Made by a program: the position numbers and the translations under genes
Part shown: positions 9,714 through 21,260 of the stretch, piece by piece
Position numbering within the stretch: position 1 is the stretch's first letter
Layout of the letters: each line of letters begins with the position of its first letter
The notes under the pieces: model-generated
What the model saw: the letters and a program-made list of their open reading frames with translations, nothing else
Told to the model about the DNA's origin: nothing
Database searches by the model: none
Origin: Trypanosoma brucei gambiense DAL972
Lineage: Eukaryota; Euglenozoa; Kinetoplastea; Trypanosomatida; Trypanosomatidae
Assembly (NCBI RefSeq): GCF_000210295.1
Contig: NC_026735.1
Coordinates: 693,749-757,748, forward strand
Reading direction: 5' to 3'
DNA length: 64,000 bases

Positions 9714-10805
9714 ATGAGCATGGACACCCGTATGGTGAATTTTGGTTTTACGCGTGCTGCTCTCCTGTGCGGTATTTTATTATTGCTAACTGCCGTGTGT
9801 CCGCTGCATGTGACTGCTGCTGATGGTGATGATGGACGCGTGATTGTTAATATCAATACTATAATTTCTCTGGTCAATCGTGCATTTATTCGTGATGGGG
9901 AGTACTATGTAAGTTACTACAATGCTAACGCATATTGTGGCGACAATGGTGCTGTGCTTCCTGCCGATCAAACGGAGGCGGCACACCAAAGTTTGCAGGA
10001 TGCTATGAAGCGTGTAATTACGGGTTCGGATGCTTTCAGCTACCTTGGTGGAGATGCTGTGTACAGTAGTGGCGGAGTAATTGAAGCTGATAAGCGTTGT
10101 AAGCCTGGAGACATTGCATCTTCCCGCTATTGTGTGTATCGTTGGAATAAGGGATTGTTTCCAAAGGCTTTGCCTGATGGCTGGGGGGTGGCGTTCTGGC
10201 ATGGTTCATATGTCAAATACGGTGGTGCGGCCTCAATGAATGGTTACCCATCCTTTTGGGGTAGTGAATATCCCAAGCGTGGTCAGTTGTATACCCTTTC
10301 ATGGTATCATAAAGATTATGATGTGACTACCTGGTATGATGGAAAAGATATGTCAGGACGCATAAAGGGGACGAGTAAAAACCCTGCCACAAAAACTGAA
10401 AACTACGTTATCTTATGTGAAGTCCACGATTCTATCAGCACGACGACAACCACAACAACTACCACTACAACTACAGCTGCACCTGCCTCAGGCGAAGTGC
10501 CGGAACCAACTGTGACAAAGGATGAAGAAGTTACTGTAACAACTGTGTCATTGGAAGAGAGAAGTAATTGGCACATTATTCTCATAGCTCTAATTTCTGT
10601 TGTTGCCCTTATTGTGTTGCTACTTTTCCTTTTACGTTGGTTCTGTGATTATAATGTTAAAAAGGAGATCATTCCCATGACACTGCGTGAAGTTGTTGGA
10701 GAGCCGTTGTTTGTCCTGGAGCCAACACCTTTCGTTCCCCCAGAGGGTTTTGCTGCTCCTCCCTTAGCCCTGCAATATTATAACCAAATGAGAACCAGTG
10801 AATAA
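9714..10805 (+). CDS. C-type-lectin-like type I membrane protein, copy 7 (363 aa)
   Basis: The protein is identical to copy 2 at 1808, including the otherwise rare LLCGILLLL, IISLVN and LFPKALP. The spacers on both sides also carry the same private variants as those around copy 2. The two units are therefore parts of one recent block duplication. Confidence 0.94.
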   Translation: MSMDTRMVNFGFTRAALLCGILLLLTAVCPLHVTAADGDDGRVIVNINTIISLVNRAFIRDGEYYVSYYNANAYCGDNGAVLPADQTEAAHQSLQDAMKRVITGSDAFSYLGGDAVYSSGGVIEADKRCKPGDIASSRYCVYRWNKGLFPKALPDGWGVAFWHGSYVKYGGAASMNGYPSFWGSEYPKRGQLYTLSWYHKDYDVTTWYDGKDMSGRIKGTSKNPATKTENYVILCEVHDSISTTTTTTTTTTTTAAPASGEVPEPTVTKDEEVTVTTVSLEERSNWHIILIALISVVALIVLLLFLLRWFCDYNVKKEIIPMTLREVVGEPLFVLEPTPFVPPEGFAAPPLALQYYNQMRTSE

Positions 10806-11635
10806 TATTAGCGTCACATCGTGTATCACATGGGTGGTGGTTGAGTGATGTTTAGGATCAAGTGGAGTAATGAATACTGTACCGCTTTCATCCTACGTTA
10901 CGGACCGTCACAATTTCTAGCTTCGTGTATTGTTTCACTTTCTATTATTACTTTCAGTAGTGCTCAATACTTCATTGTTTCATATAATTATTACTTTTAT
11001 GTTCCTAATATTAACGGTCTCCTTGTACCATGTTGGCTCTGCGAGGGACTTCCGATGTGTGGCATCGCTTTCCTCCGACCACATCATTGTTCTTTTAGTG
11101 TGTGACCCATTGAACCATCTTTACTGTTTGATGTCCCATTGTTTCGTTGTTGTTAGTGTCGATTATTTATTTCGTGTGTGGGTGTCATGTTCAGTTCGCG
11201 TTATTTCATGTTTTACTTCCATGTATATGTGGGAGGCTTGTAGGTCCTCCCTGTTACGTGTGATGTATTGCTATACGTGTAACTTGCAGCACTTAATTAT
11301 TTTAACAACCTATATGAGGTTACATTAAATGAGAGTTCCATAGTGTTCAATATCTGCGTTTTAGTTCATCCATTATGATAATAAATGTTTTGAGTACCTG
11401 TGTCTCACTAACCAATTTGTTGGGATATGTGATATGGCTGCTCTCTTCCATTATTATTTGTGTTATCCTTTTCATGTTTCTTGTTTATTATCCTCGAGTG
11501 TATGTGTGATTATTTGATATCTTGTGTAACTCCTTTTTCTATTGTCACTGTTGCATTTCCCCTTTACTCACACGCTCTTCCCTCTTTCCCGCATATGTGT
11601 GTATTTGATAAAGTCATAAGGAAACAACACTGACA

Positions 11636-12727
11636 ATGAGCATGGACACCCGTATGGTGAATTTTGGTTTTACGCGTGCTGCTCTCCTGTGCGGTCTTTT
11701 ATTATTGCTAACTGCCGTGTGTCCGCTGCGTGTGACTGCTGCTGATGGTGATGATGGACGTGTGATTGTTAATATCAATACTATAATTTCTATGGTCAAT
11801 CGTGCATTTATTCGTGATGGGGAGTACTATGTAAGTTACTACAATGCTAACGCATATTGTGGCGACAATGGTGCTGTGCTTCCTGCCGATCAAACGGAGG
11901 CGGCACACCAAAGTTTGCAGGATGCTATGAAGCGTGTAATTACGGGTTCGGATGCTTTCAGCTACCTTGGTGGAGATGCTGTGTACAGTAGTGGCGGAGT
12001 AATTGAAGCTGATAAGCGTTGTAAGCCTGGAGACATTGCATCTTCCCGCTATTGTGTGTATCGTTGGAATAAGGGATTGTTTGCAAAGGCTTTGCCTGAT
12101 GGCTGGGGGGTGGCGTTCTGGCATGGTTCATATGTCAAATACGGTGGTGCGGCCTCAATGAATGGTTACCCATCCTTTTGGGGTAGTGAATATCCCAAGC
12201 GTGGTCAGTTGTATACCCTTTCATGGTATCATAAAGATTATGATGTGACTACCTGGTATGATGGAAAAGATATGTCAGGACGGATAAAGTGGACGAGTAA
12301 AAACCCTGCCACAAAAACTGAAAACTACGTTATCTTATGTGAAGTCCACGATTCTATCAGCACGACGACAACCACAACAACTACCACTACAACTACAGCT
12401 GCACCTGCCTCAGGCGAAGTGCCGGAACCAACTGTGACAAAGGATGAAGAAGTTACTGTAACAACTGTGTCATTGGAAGAGAGAAGTAATTGGCACATTA
12501 TTCTCATAGCTCTAATTTCTGTTGTTGCCCTTATTGTGTTGCTACTTTTCCTTTTACGTTGGTTCTGTGATTATAATGTTAAAAAGGAGATCATTCCCAT
12601 GACACTGCGTGAAGTTGTTGGAGAGCCGTTGTTTGTCCTGGAGCCAACACCTTTCGTTCCCCCAGAGGGTTTTGCTGCTCCTCCCTTAGCCCTGCAATAT
12701 TATAACCAAATGAGAACCAGTGAATAA
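11636..12727 (+). CDS. C-type-lectin-like type I membrane protein, copy 8 (363 aa)
   Basis: Complete. Signal peptide ends LRVTAADG; the N-terminal patch is NINTIISMVN. The middle of the domain is the common form (GDNGAV, SLQDAMKR, GGVIEADK, LFAKALPDGWGV, YGGAAS). The patch before the stalk is RIKWTSKNPATK, a mix of the Trp of the 367-aa forms with the TSKNPATK of the 363-aa forms. The stalk has 12 Thr, then GEVPEP. The helix contains VVALIV. Confidence 0.94.
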   Translation: MSMDTRMVNFGFTRAALLCGLLLLLTAVCPLRVTAADGDDGRVIVNINTIISMVNRAFIRDGEYYVSYYNANAYCGDNGAVLPADQTEAAHQSLQDAMKRVITGSDAFSYLGGDAVYSSGGVIEADKRCKPGDIASSRYCVYRWNKGLFAKALPDGWGVAFWHGSYVKYGGAASMNGYPSFWGSEYPKRGQLYTLSWYHKDYDVTTWYDGKDMSGRIKWTSKNPATKTENYVILCEVHDSISTTTTTTTTTTTTAAPASGEVPEPTVTKDEEVTVTTVSLEERSNWHIILIALISVVALIVLLLFLLRWFCDYNVKKEIIPMTLREVVGEPLFVLEPTPFVPPEGFAAPPLALQYYNQMRTSE

Positions 12728-13558
12728 TATTAGCGTCACATCGTGTATCACATGGGTGGTGGTTGAGTGATGTTTAGGATCAAGTGGAGTAATGAATACT
12801 GTACCGCTTTCATCCTACGTTACGGACCGTCACAATTTCTAGCTTCGTGTATTGTTTCACTTCCTATTATTACTTTCAGTAGTGCTCAATACTTCATTGT
12901 TTCATATAATTATTACTTTTATGTTCCTAATATTAACGGTCTCCTTGTACCATGTTGGCTCTGCGAGGGACTTCCGATGTGTGGCATCGCTTTCCTCCGA
13001 CCACATCATTGTTCTTTTAGTGTGTGACCCATTGAACCATCTTTACTGTTTGATGTCCCATTGTTTCGTTGTTGTTAGTGTCGATTATTTATTTCGTGTG
13101 TGGGTGTCATGTTCAGTTCGCGTTATTTCATGTTTTACTTCCATGTATATGTGGGAGGCTTGTAGGTCCTCCCTGTTACGTGTGATGTATTGCTATACGT
13201 GTAACTTGCAGCACTTAATTATTTTAACAACCTATATGAGGTTACATTAAATGAGAGTTCCATAGTGTTCAATATCTGCGTTTTAGTTCATCCATTATGA
13301 TAATAAATGTTTTGAGTACCTGTGTCTCACTAACCAATTTGTTGGGATATGTGATATGGCTGCTCTCTTCCATTATTATTTGTGTTATCCTTTTTCATGT
13401 TTCTTGTTTATTATCCTCGAGTGTATGTGTGATTATTTGATATCTTGTGTAACTCCTTTTTCTATTATCACTGTTGCATTTCCCCTTTACTCACACGCTC
13501 TTCCCTCTTTCCCGCATATGTGTGTATTTGATAAAGTCATAAGGAAACAACACTGACA

Positions 13559-14650
13559 ATGAGCATGGACACCCGTATGGTGAGTTTTGGTTTTACGCGT
13601 GCTGCTCTCCTGTGCGGTCTTTTATTATTGCTAACTGCCGTGTGTCCGCTGCGTGTGACTGCTGCTGATGGTGATGATGGACGCGTGATTGTTAATATCA
13701 ATACTATAATTTCTATGGTCAATCGTGCATTTATTCGTGATGGGGAGTACTATGTAAGTTACTACAATGCTAACGCATATTGTGTCGGCAATGGCGCTGT
13801 GCTTCCTGCCGATCAAACGGAGGCGGCGCACCAAATTTTGCAGGATGCAATAAAGCGTGTAATTACGGGTTCGGATGCTTTCAGCTACCTTGGTGGAGAT
13901 GCTGTGTACAGTAGTGGCGAAGCGATTGTGGCTAATAAGCGTTGTAAGCCTGGAGACATTGCATCTTCCCGCTATTGTGTGTATCGTTGGAATAAGGGAT
14001 TGTTTGCAAAGGCTTTGCCTGATGGTCACGGGGTGGCGTTCTGGCATGGTTCATATGTCAAATACATTTTTGCAGGCCCAATGAATGGTTACCCATCCTT
14101 TTGGGGTGGCGAACATCCCAAGCGTGGTCAGTTGTATACCCTTTCATGGTATCATAAAGATTATGATGTGACTACCTGGTATGATGGAAAAGATATGTCA
14201 GGACGCATAAAGGGGACGAGTAAAAACCCTGCCACAAAAACTGAAAACTACGTTATCTTATGTGAAGTCCACGATTCTATCAGCACGACGACAACCACAA
14301 CAACTACCACTACAACTACAGCTGCACCTGCCTCAGGCGAAGTGCCGGAACCAACTGTGACAAAGGATGAAGAAGTTACTGTAACAACTGTGTCATTGGA
14401 AGAGAGAAGTAATTGGCACATTATTCTCATAGCTCTAATTTCTGTTGTTGCCCTTATTGTGTTGCTACTTTTCCTTTTACGTTGGTTCTGTGATTATAAT
14501 GTTAAAAAGGAGATCATTCCCATGACGCTGCGTGAAGTTGTTGGAGAGCCGTTGTTTGTCCTGGAGCCAACACCTTTCGTTCCCCCAGAGGGTTTTGCTG
14601 CTCCTCCCTTAGCCCTGCAATATTATAACCAAATGAGAACCAGTGAATAA
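13559..14650 (+). CDS. C-type-lectin-like type I membrane protein, copy 9 (363 aa, IFAGP type)
   Basis: Complete. It differs from the common form at five ectodomain patches: AYCVGNGAV, HQILQDAIKR, GEAIVANK, DGHGV and KYIFAGPMNG with GGEHPKRG. Only the next copy (15482) shares the IFAGP patch. Signal peptide and N-terminal patch are of the LRVTA / INTIISMVN type. Stalk (12 Thr), helix (VVALIV) and tail are standard. Confidence 0.94.
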   Translation: MSMDTRMVSFGFTRAALLCGLLLLLTAVCPLRVTAADGDDGRVIVNINTIISMVNRAFIRDGEYYVSYYNANAYCVGNGAVLPADQTEAAHQILQDAIKRVITGSDAFSYLGGDAVYSSGEAIVANKRCKPGDIASSRYCVYRWNKGLFAKALPDGHGVAFWHGSYVKYIFAGPMNGYPSFWGGEHPKRGQLYTLSWYHKDYDVTTWYDGKDMSGRIKGTSKNPATKTENYVILCEVHDSISTTTTTTTTTTTTAAPASGEVPEPTVTKDEEVTVTTVSLEERSNWHIILIALISVVALIVLLLFLLRWFCDYNVKKEIIPMTLREVVGEPLFVLEPTPFVPPEGFAAPPLALQYYNQMRTSE

Positions 14651-15481
14651 TATTAGCGTCACATCGTGTATCACATGGGTGGTGGTTGAGTGATGTTTAG
14701 GATCAAGTGGAGTAATGAATACTGTACCGCTTTCATCCTACGTTACGGACCGTCACAATTTCTAGCTTCGTGTATTGTTTCACTTCCTATTATTACTTTC
14801 AGTAGTGCTCAATACTTCATTGTTTCATATAATTATTACTTTTATGTTCCTAATATTAACGGTCTCCTTGTACCATGTTGGCTCTGCGAGGGACTTCCGA
14901 TGTGTGGCATCGCTTTCCTCCGACCACATCATTGTTCTTTTAGTGTGTGACCCATTGGACCATCTTTACTGTTTGATGTCCCATTGTTTCGTTGTTGTTA
15001 GTGTTGATTATTTATTTCGTGTGTGGGTGTCATGTTCAGTTCGCGTTATTTCATGTTTTACTTCCATGTATATGTGGGAGGCTTGTAGGTCCTCCCTGTT
15101 ACGTGTGATGTATTGCTATACGTGTAACTTGCAGCACTTAATTATTTTAACAACCTATATGAGGTTACATTAAATGAGAGTTCCATAGTGTTCAATATCT
15201 GCGTTTTAGTTCATCCATTATGATAATAAATGTTTTGAGTACCTGTGTCTCACTAACCAATTTGTTGGGATATGTGATATGGCTGCTCTCTTCCATTATT
15301 ATTTGTGTTATCCTTTTTCATGTTTCTTGTTTATTATCCTCGAGTGTATGTGTGATTATTTGATATCTTGTGTAACTCCTTTTTCTATTATCACTGTTGC
15401 ATTTCCCCTTTACTCACACGCTCTTCCCTCTTTCCCGCATATGTGTGTATTTGATAAAGTCATAAGGAAACAACACTGACA

Positions 15482-16573
15482 ATGAGCATGGACACCCGTA
15501 TGGTGAGTTTTGGTTTTACGCGTGCTGCTCTCCTGTGCGGTCTTTTATTATTGCTAACTGCCGTGTGTCCGCTGCGTGTGACTGCTGCTGATGGTGATGA
15601 TGGACGCGTGATTGTTAATATCAATACTATAATTTCTATGGTCAATCGTGCATTTATTCGTGATGGGGAGTACTATGTAAGTTACTACAATGCTAACGCA
15701 TATTGTGTCGGCAATGGCGCTGTGCTTCCTGCCGATCAAACGGAGGCGGCGCACCAAATTTTGCAGGATGCAATAAAGCGTGTAATTACGGGTTCGGATG
15801 CTTTCAGCTACCTTGGTGGAGATGCTGTGTACAGTAGTGGCGAAGCGATTGTGGCTGATAAGCGTTGTAAGCCTGGAGACGCGGCATCTTCCCGCTATTG
15901 TGTGTATCGTTGGAATAAGGGATTGTTTGCAAAGGCTTTGCCTGATGGTCACGGGGTGGCGTTCTGGCATGGTTCATATGTCAAATACATTTTTGCAGGC
16001 CCAATGAATGGTTACCCATCCTTTTGGGGTGGCGAACATCCCAAGCGTGGTCAGTTGTATACCCTTTCATGGTATCATAAAGATTATGATGTGACTACCT
16101 GGTATGATGGAAAAGATATGTCAGGACGCATAAAGGGGACGAGTAAAAACCCTGCCACAAAAACTGAAAACTACGTTATCTTATGTGAAGTCCACGATTC
16201 TATCAGCACGACGACAACCACAACAACTACCACTACAACTACAGCTGCACCTGCCTCAGGCGAAGTGCCGGAACCAACTGTGACAAAGGATGAAGAAGTT
16301 ACTGTGACAACTGTGTCATTGGAAGAGAGAAGTAATTGGCACATTATTCTCATAGCTCTAATTTCTGTTGTTTCCCTTATTGTGTTGCTACTTTTCCTTT
16401 TACGTTGGTTCTGTGATTATAATGTTAAAAAGGAGATCATTCCCATGACGCTGCGTGAAGTTGTTGGAGAGCCGTTGTTTGTCCTGGAGTCAACACCTTT
16501 CGTTCCCCCAGAGGGTTTTGCTGCTCCTCCCTTAGCCCTGCAATATTATAACCAAATGAGAACCAGTGAATAA
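15482..16573 (+). CDS. C-type-lectin-like type I membrane protein, copy 10 (363 aa, IFAGP type)
   Basis: Sister of copy 9 with the same five variant patches. Differences are VADK for VANK, GDAASSRY for GDIASSRY, VVSLIV for VVALIV in the helix and LESTPF for LEPTPF in the tail. The change to GDAASSRY is two adjacent codons' worth of base differences (ATT to GCG), more than a single point change. The 3' part matches copy 1 better than copy 9, again suggesting conversion. Confidence 0.94.
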   Translation: MSMDTRMVSFGFTRAALLCGLLLLLTAVCPLRVTAADGDDGRVIVNINTIISMVNRAFIRDGEYYVSYYNANAYCVGNGAVLPADQTEAAHQILQDAIKRVITGSDAFSYLGGDAVYSSGEAIVADKRCKPGDAASSRYCVYRWNKGLFAKALPDGHGVAFWHGSYVKYIFAGPMNGYPSFWGGEHPKRGQLYTLSWYHKDYDVTTWYDGKDMSGRIKGTSKNPATKTENYVILCEVHDSISTTTTTTTTTTTTAAPASGEVPEPTVTKDEEVTVTTVSLEERSNWHIILIALISVVSLIVLLLFLLRWFCDYNVKKEIIPMTLREVVGEPLFVLESTPFVPPEGFAAPPLALQYYNQMRTSE

Positions 16574-17403
16574 TATTAGCGTCACATCGTATATCACATG
16601 GGTGGTGGTTGAGTGATGTTTAGGATCAAGTGGAGTAATGAATACTGTACCGCTTTCATCCTACGTTACGGACCGTCACAATTTCTAGCTTCGTGTATTG
16701 TTTCACTTCCTATTATTACTTTCAGTAGTGCTCAATACTTCATTGTTTCATATAATTATTACTTTTATGTTCCTAATATTAACGGTCTCCTTGTACCATG
16801 TTGGCTCTGCGAGGGACTTCCGATGTGTGGCATCGCTTTCCTCCGACCACATCATTGTTCTTTTAGTGTGTGACCCATTGGACCATCTTTACTGTTTGAT
16901 GTCCCATTGTTTCGTTGTTGTTAGTGTTGATTATTTATTTCGTGTGTGGGTGTCATGTTCAGTTCGCGTTATTTCATGTTTTACTTCCATGTATATGTGG
17001 GAGGCTTGTAGGTCCTCCCTGTTACGTGTGATGTATTGCTATACGTGTAACTTGCAGCACTTAATTATTTTAACAACCTATATGAGGTTACATTAAATGA
17101 GAGTTCCATAGTGTTCAATATCTGCGTTTTAGTTCATCCATTATGATAATAAATGTTTTGAGTACCTGTGTCTCACTAACCAATTTGTTGGGATATGTGA
17201 TATGGCTGCTATCTTCCATTATTATTTGTGTTATCCTTTTCATGTTTCTTGTTTATTATCCTCGAGTGTATGTGTGATTATTTGATATCTTATGTAACTC
17301 CTTTTTCTATTGTCACTGTTGCATTTCCCCTTTACTCACACGCTCTTCCCTCTTTCCCGCATATGTGTGTATTTGATAAAGTCATAAGGAAACAACACTG
17401 ACA

Positions 17404-18507
17404 ATGAGCATGGACACCCGTATGGTGAGTTTTGGTTTTACGCGTGCTGCTCTCCTGTGCGGTCTTTTATTATTGCTAACTGCCGTGTGTCCGCTGCATG
17501 TGTCTGCTGCTGATGGTGATGATGGACGTGTGATTGTTAATGTGAAGGAGTATTTCTCCATGCCTAATCGTGCATTTATTCGTGATGGGGAGTACCATGT
17601 AAGTTACTACAATGCTAACGCATATTGTGGCGACAATGGTGCTGTGCTTCCTGCCGATCAAACGGAGGCGGCACACCAAAGTTTGCAGGATGCAATGAAG
17701 CGTGTAATTACGGGTTCGGATGCTTTCAGCTACCTTGGTGGAGATGCTGTGTACAGTAGTGGCGGGGCCATTGTGGCTAATAAGCGTTGTAAGCCTGGAG
17801 ACATTGCATCTTCCCGCTATTGTGTGTATCGTTGGAATAAGGGATTGTTTGCAAAGGCTTTGCCTGATGGCTGGGGGGTGGCGTTCTGGCATGGTTCATA
17901 TGTCAAATACGGTGGTGCGGCCTCAATGAATGGTTACCCATCCTTTTGGGGTAGTGAATATCCCAAGCGTGGTCAGTTGTATACCCTTTCATGGTATCAT
18001 AAAGATTATGATGTGACTACCTGGTATGATGGAAAAGATATGTCGGGACGCATAAAGTGGGCGAGTGATAATCCCGATACAAAAACTGAAAACTACGTTA
18101 TCTTATGTGAAGTCCACGATTCTATCAGCACGACGACAACCACAACAACTACAACTACAACTACCACTACAACTACAGCTGCACCTGCCTCAGGCGTAGT
18201 ACCGGAACCAACTGTGACAAAGGATGAAGAAGTTACTGTAACAACTGCGTCATTGGAAGAGAGAAGTAATTGGCACATTATTCTCATAGCTCTAATTTCT
18301 GTTGTTTCCCTTATTGTGTTGCTGCTTTTCCTTTTACGTTGGTTCTGTGATTATAATGTTAAAAAGGAGATCATTCCCATGACGCTGCGTGAAGTTGTTG
18401 GAGAGCCGTTGTTTGTCCTGGAGCCAACACCTTTCGTTCCCCCAGAGGGTTTTGCTGCTCCTCCCTTAGCCCTGCAATATTATAACCAAATGAGAACCAG
18501 TGAATAA
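17404..18507 (+). CDS. C-type-lectin-like type I membrane protein, copy 11 (367 aa)
   Basis: The protein is identical to copy 4 (5141) and copy 14 (23187), although twelve kilobases and six other gene forms separate it from copy 4. It sits between the 363-aa forms of copies 10 and 12, so the two length classes are interleaved along the array, not grouped. Confidence 0.94.
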   Translation: MSMDTRMVSFGFTRAALLCGLLLLLTAVCPLHVSAADGDDGRVIVNVKEYFSMPNRAFIRDGEYHVSYYNANAYCGDNGAVLPADQTEAAHQSLQDAMKRVITGSDAFSYLGGDAVYSSGGAIVANKRCKPGDIASSRYCVYRWNKGLFAKALPDGWGVAFWHGSYVKYGGAASMNGYPSFWGSEYPKRGQLYTLSWYHKDYDVTTWYDGKDMSGRIKWASDNPDTKTENYVILCEVHDSISTTTTTTTTTTTTTTTTAAPASGVVPEPTVTKDEEVTVTTASLEERSNWHIILIALISVVSLIVLLLFLLRWFCDYNVKKEIIPMTLREVVGEPLFVLEPTPFVPPEGFAAPPLALQYYNQMRTSE

Positions 18508-19337
18508 TATTAGCGTCACATCGTATATCACATGGGTGGTGGTTGAGTGATGTTTAGGATCAAGTGGAGTAATGAATACTGTACCGCTTTCATCCTACGT
18601 TACGGACCGTCACAATTTCTAGCTTCGTGTATTGTTTCACTTCCTATTATTACTTTCAGTAGTGCTCAATACTTCATTGTTTCATATAATTATTACTTTT
18701 ATGTTCCTAATATTAACGGTCTCCTTGTACCATGTTGGCTCTGCGAGGGACTTCCGATGTGTGGCATCGCTTTCCTCCGACCACATCATTGTTCTTTTAG
18801 TGTGTGACCCATTGGACCATCTTTACTGTTTGATGTCCCATTGTTTCGTTGTTGTTAGTGTTGATTATTTATTTCGTGTGTGGGTGTCATGTTCAGTTCG
18901 CGTTATTTCATGTTTTACTTCCATGTATATGTGGGAGGCTTGTAGGTCCTCCCTGTTACGTGTGATGTATTGCTATACGTGTAACTTGCAGCACTTAATT
19001 ATTTTAACAACCTATATGAGGTTACATTAAATGAGAGTTCCATAGTGTTCAATATCTGCGTTTTAGTTCATCCATTATGATAATAAATGTTTTGAGTACC
19101 TGTGTCTCACTAACCAATTTGTTGGGATATGTGATATGGCTGCTCTCTTCCATTATTATTTGTGTTATCCTTTTCATGTTTCTTGTTTATTATCCTCGAG
19201 TGTATGTGTGATTATTTGATATCTTGTGTAACTCCTTTTTCTATTGTCACTGTTGCATTTCCCCTTTACTCACACGCTCTTCCCTCTTTCCCGCATATGT
19301 GTGTATTTGATAAAGTCATAAGGAAACAACACTGACA

Positions 19338-20429
19338 ATGAGCATGGACACCCGTATGGTGAATTTTGGTTTTACGCGTGCTGCTCTCCTGTGCGGTCTT
19401 TTATTATTGCTAACTGCCGTGTGTCCGCTGCGTGTGACTGCTGCTGATGGTGATGATGGACGCGTGATTGTTAATATCAATACTATAATTTCTATGGTCA
19501 ATCGTGCATTTATTCGTGATGGGGAGTACTATGTAAGTTACTACAATGCTAACGCATATTGTGGCGACAATGGTGCTGTGCTTCCTGCCGATCAAACGGA
19601 GGCGGCACACCAAAGTTTGCAGGATGCTATGAAGCGTGTAATTACGGGTTCGGATGCTTTCAGCTACCTTGGTGGAGATGCTGTGTACAGTAGTGGCGGA
19701 GTAATTGAAGCTGATAAGCGTTGTAAGCCTGGAGACATTGCATCTTCCCGCTATTGTGTGTATCGTTGGAATAAGGGATTGTTTGCAAAGGCTTTGCCTG
19801 ATGGTCACGGGGTGGCGTTCTGGCATGGTTCATATGTCAAATACGGTGGTGCGGCCTCAATGAATGGTTACCCATCCTTTTGGGGTAGTGAATATCCCAA
19901 GCGTGGTCAGTTGTATACCCTTTCATGGTATCATAAAGATTATGATGTGACTACCTGGTATGATGGAAAAGATATGTCAGGACGCATAAAGGGGACGAGT
20001 AAAAACCCTGCCACAAAAACTGAAAACTACGTTATCTTATGTGAAGTCCACGATTCTATCAGCACGACGACAACCACAACAACTACCACTACAACTACAG
20101 CTGCACCTGCCTCAGGCGAAGTGCCGGAACCAACTGTGACAAAGGATGAAGAAGTTACTGTAACAACTGTGTCATTGGAAGAGAGAAGTAATTGGCACAT
20201 TATTCTCATAGCTCTAATTTCTGTTGTTGCCCTTATTGTGTTGCTACTTTTCCTTTTACGTTGGTTCTGTGATTATAATGTTAAAAAGGAGATCATTCCC
20301 ATGACACTGCGTGAAGTTGTTGGAGAGCCGTTGTTTGTCCTGGAGCCAACACCTTTCGTTCCCCCAGAGGGTTTTGCTGCTCCTCCCTTAGCCCTGCAAT
20401 ATTATAACCAAATGAGAACCAGTGAATAA
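19338..20429 (+). CDS. C-type-lectin-like type I membrane protein, copy 12 (363 aa)
   Basis: Complete. It combines the LRVTA / INTIISMVN N-terminus with the common GDNGAV, SLQDAMKR and GGVIEADK patches, the DGHGV patch of copies 1, 9, 10 and 13, the common YGGAAS patch and RIKGTSKNPATK. No other copy has this combination, although each element occurs elsewhere. Stalk has 12 Thr. Confidence 0.94.
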   Translation: MSMDTRMVNFGFTRAALLCGLLLLLTAVCPLRVTAADGDDGRVIVNINTIISMVNRAFIRDGEYYVSYYNANAYCGDNGAVLPADQTEAAHQSLQDAMKRVITGSDAFSYLGGDAVYSSGGVIEADKRCKPGDIASSRYCVYRWNKGLFAKALPDGHGVAFWHGSYVKYGGAASMNGYPSFWGSEYPKRGQLYTLSWYHKDYDVTTWYDGKDMSGRIKGTSKNPATKTENYVILCEVHDSISTTTTTTTTTTTTAAPASGEVPEPTVTKDEEVTVTTVSLEERSNWHIILIALISVVALIVLLLFLLRWFCDYNVKKEIIPMTLREVVGEPLFVLEPTPFVPPEGFAAPPLALQYYNQMRTSE

Positions 20430-21260
20430 TATTAGCGTCACATCGTGTATCACATGGGTGGTGGTTGAGTGATGTTTAGGATCAAGTGGAGTAATGAATA
20501 CTGTACCGCTTTCATCCTACGTTACGGACCGTCACAATTTCTAGCTTCGTGTATTGTTTCACTTTCTATTATTACTTTCAGTAGTGCTCAATACTTCATT
20601 GTTTCATATAATTATTACTTTTATGTTCCTAATATTAACGGTCTCCTTGTACCATGTTGGCTCTGCGAGGGACTTCCGATGTGTGGCATCGCTTTCCTCC
20701 GACCACATCATTGTTCTTTTAGTGTGTGACCCATTGAACCATCTTTACTGTTTGATGTCCCATTGTTTCGTTGTTGTTAGTGTCGATTATTTATTTCGTG
20801 TGTGGGTGTCATGTTCAGTTCGCGTTATTTCATGTTTTACTTCCATGTATATGTGGGAGGCTTGTAGGTCCTCCCTGTTAGGTGTGATGTATTGCTATAC
20901 GTGTAACTTGCAGCACTTAATTATTTTAACAACCTATATGAGGTTACATTAAATGAGAGTTCCATAGTGTTCAATATCTGCGTTTTAGTTCATCCATTAT
21001 GATAATAAATGTTTTGAGTACCTGTGTCTCACTAACCAATTTGTTGGGATATGTGATATGGCTGCTCTCTTCCATTATTATTTGTGTTATCCTTTTTCAT
21101 GTTTCTTGTTTATTATCCTCGAGTGTATGTGTGATTATTTGATATCTTGTGTAACTCCTTTTTCTATTATCACTGTTGCATTTCCCCTTTACTCACACGC
21201 TCTTCCCTCTTTCCCGCATATGTGTGTATTTGATAAAGTCATAAGGAAACAACACTGACA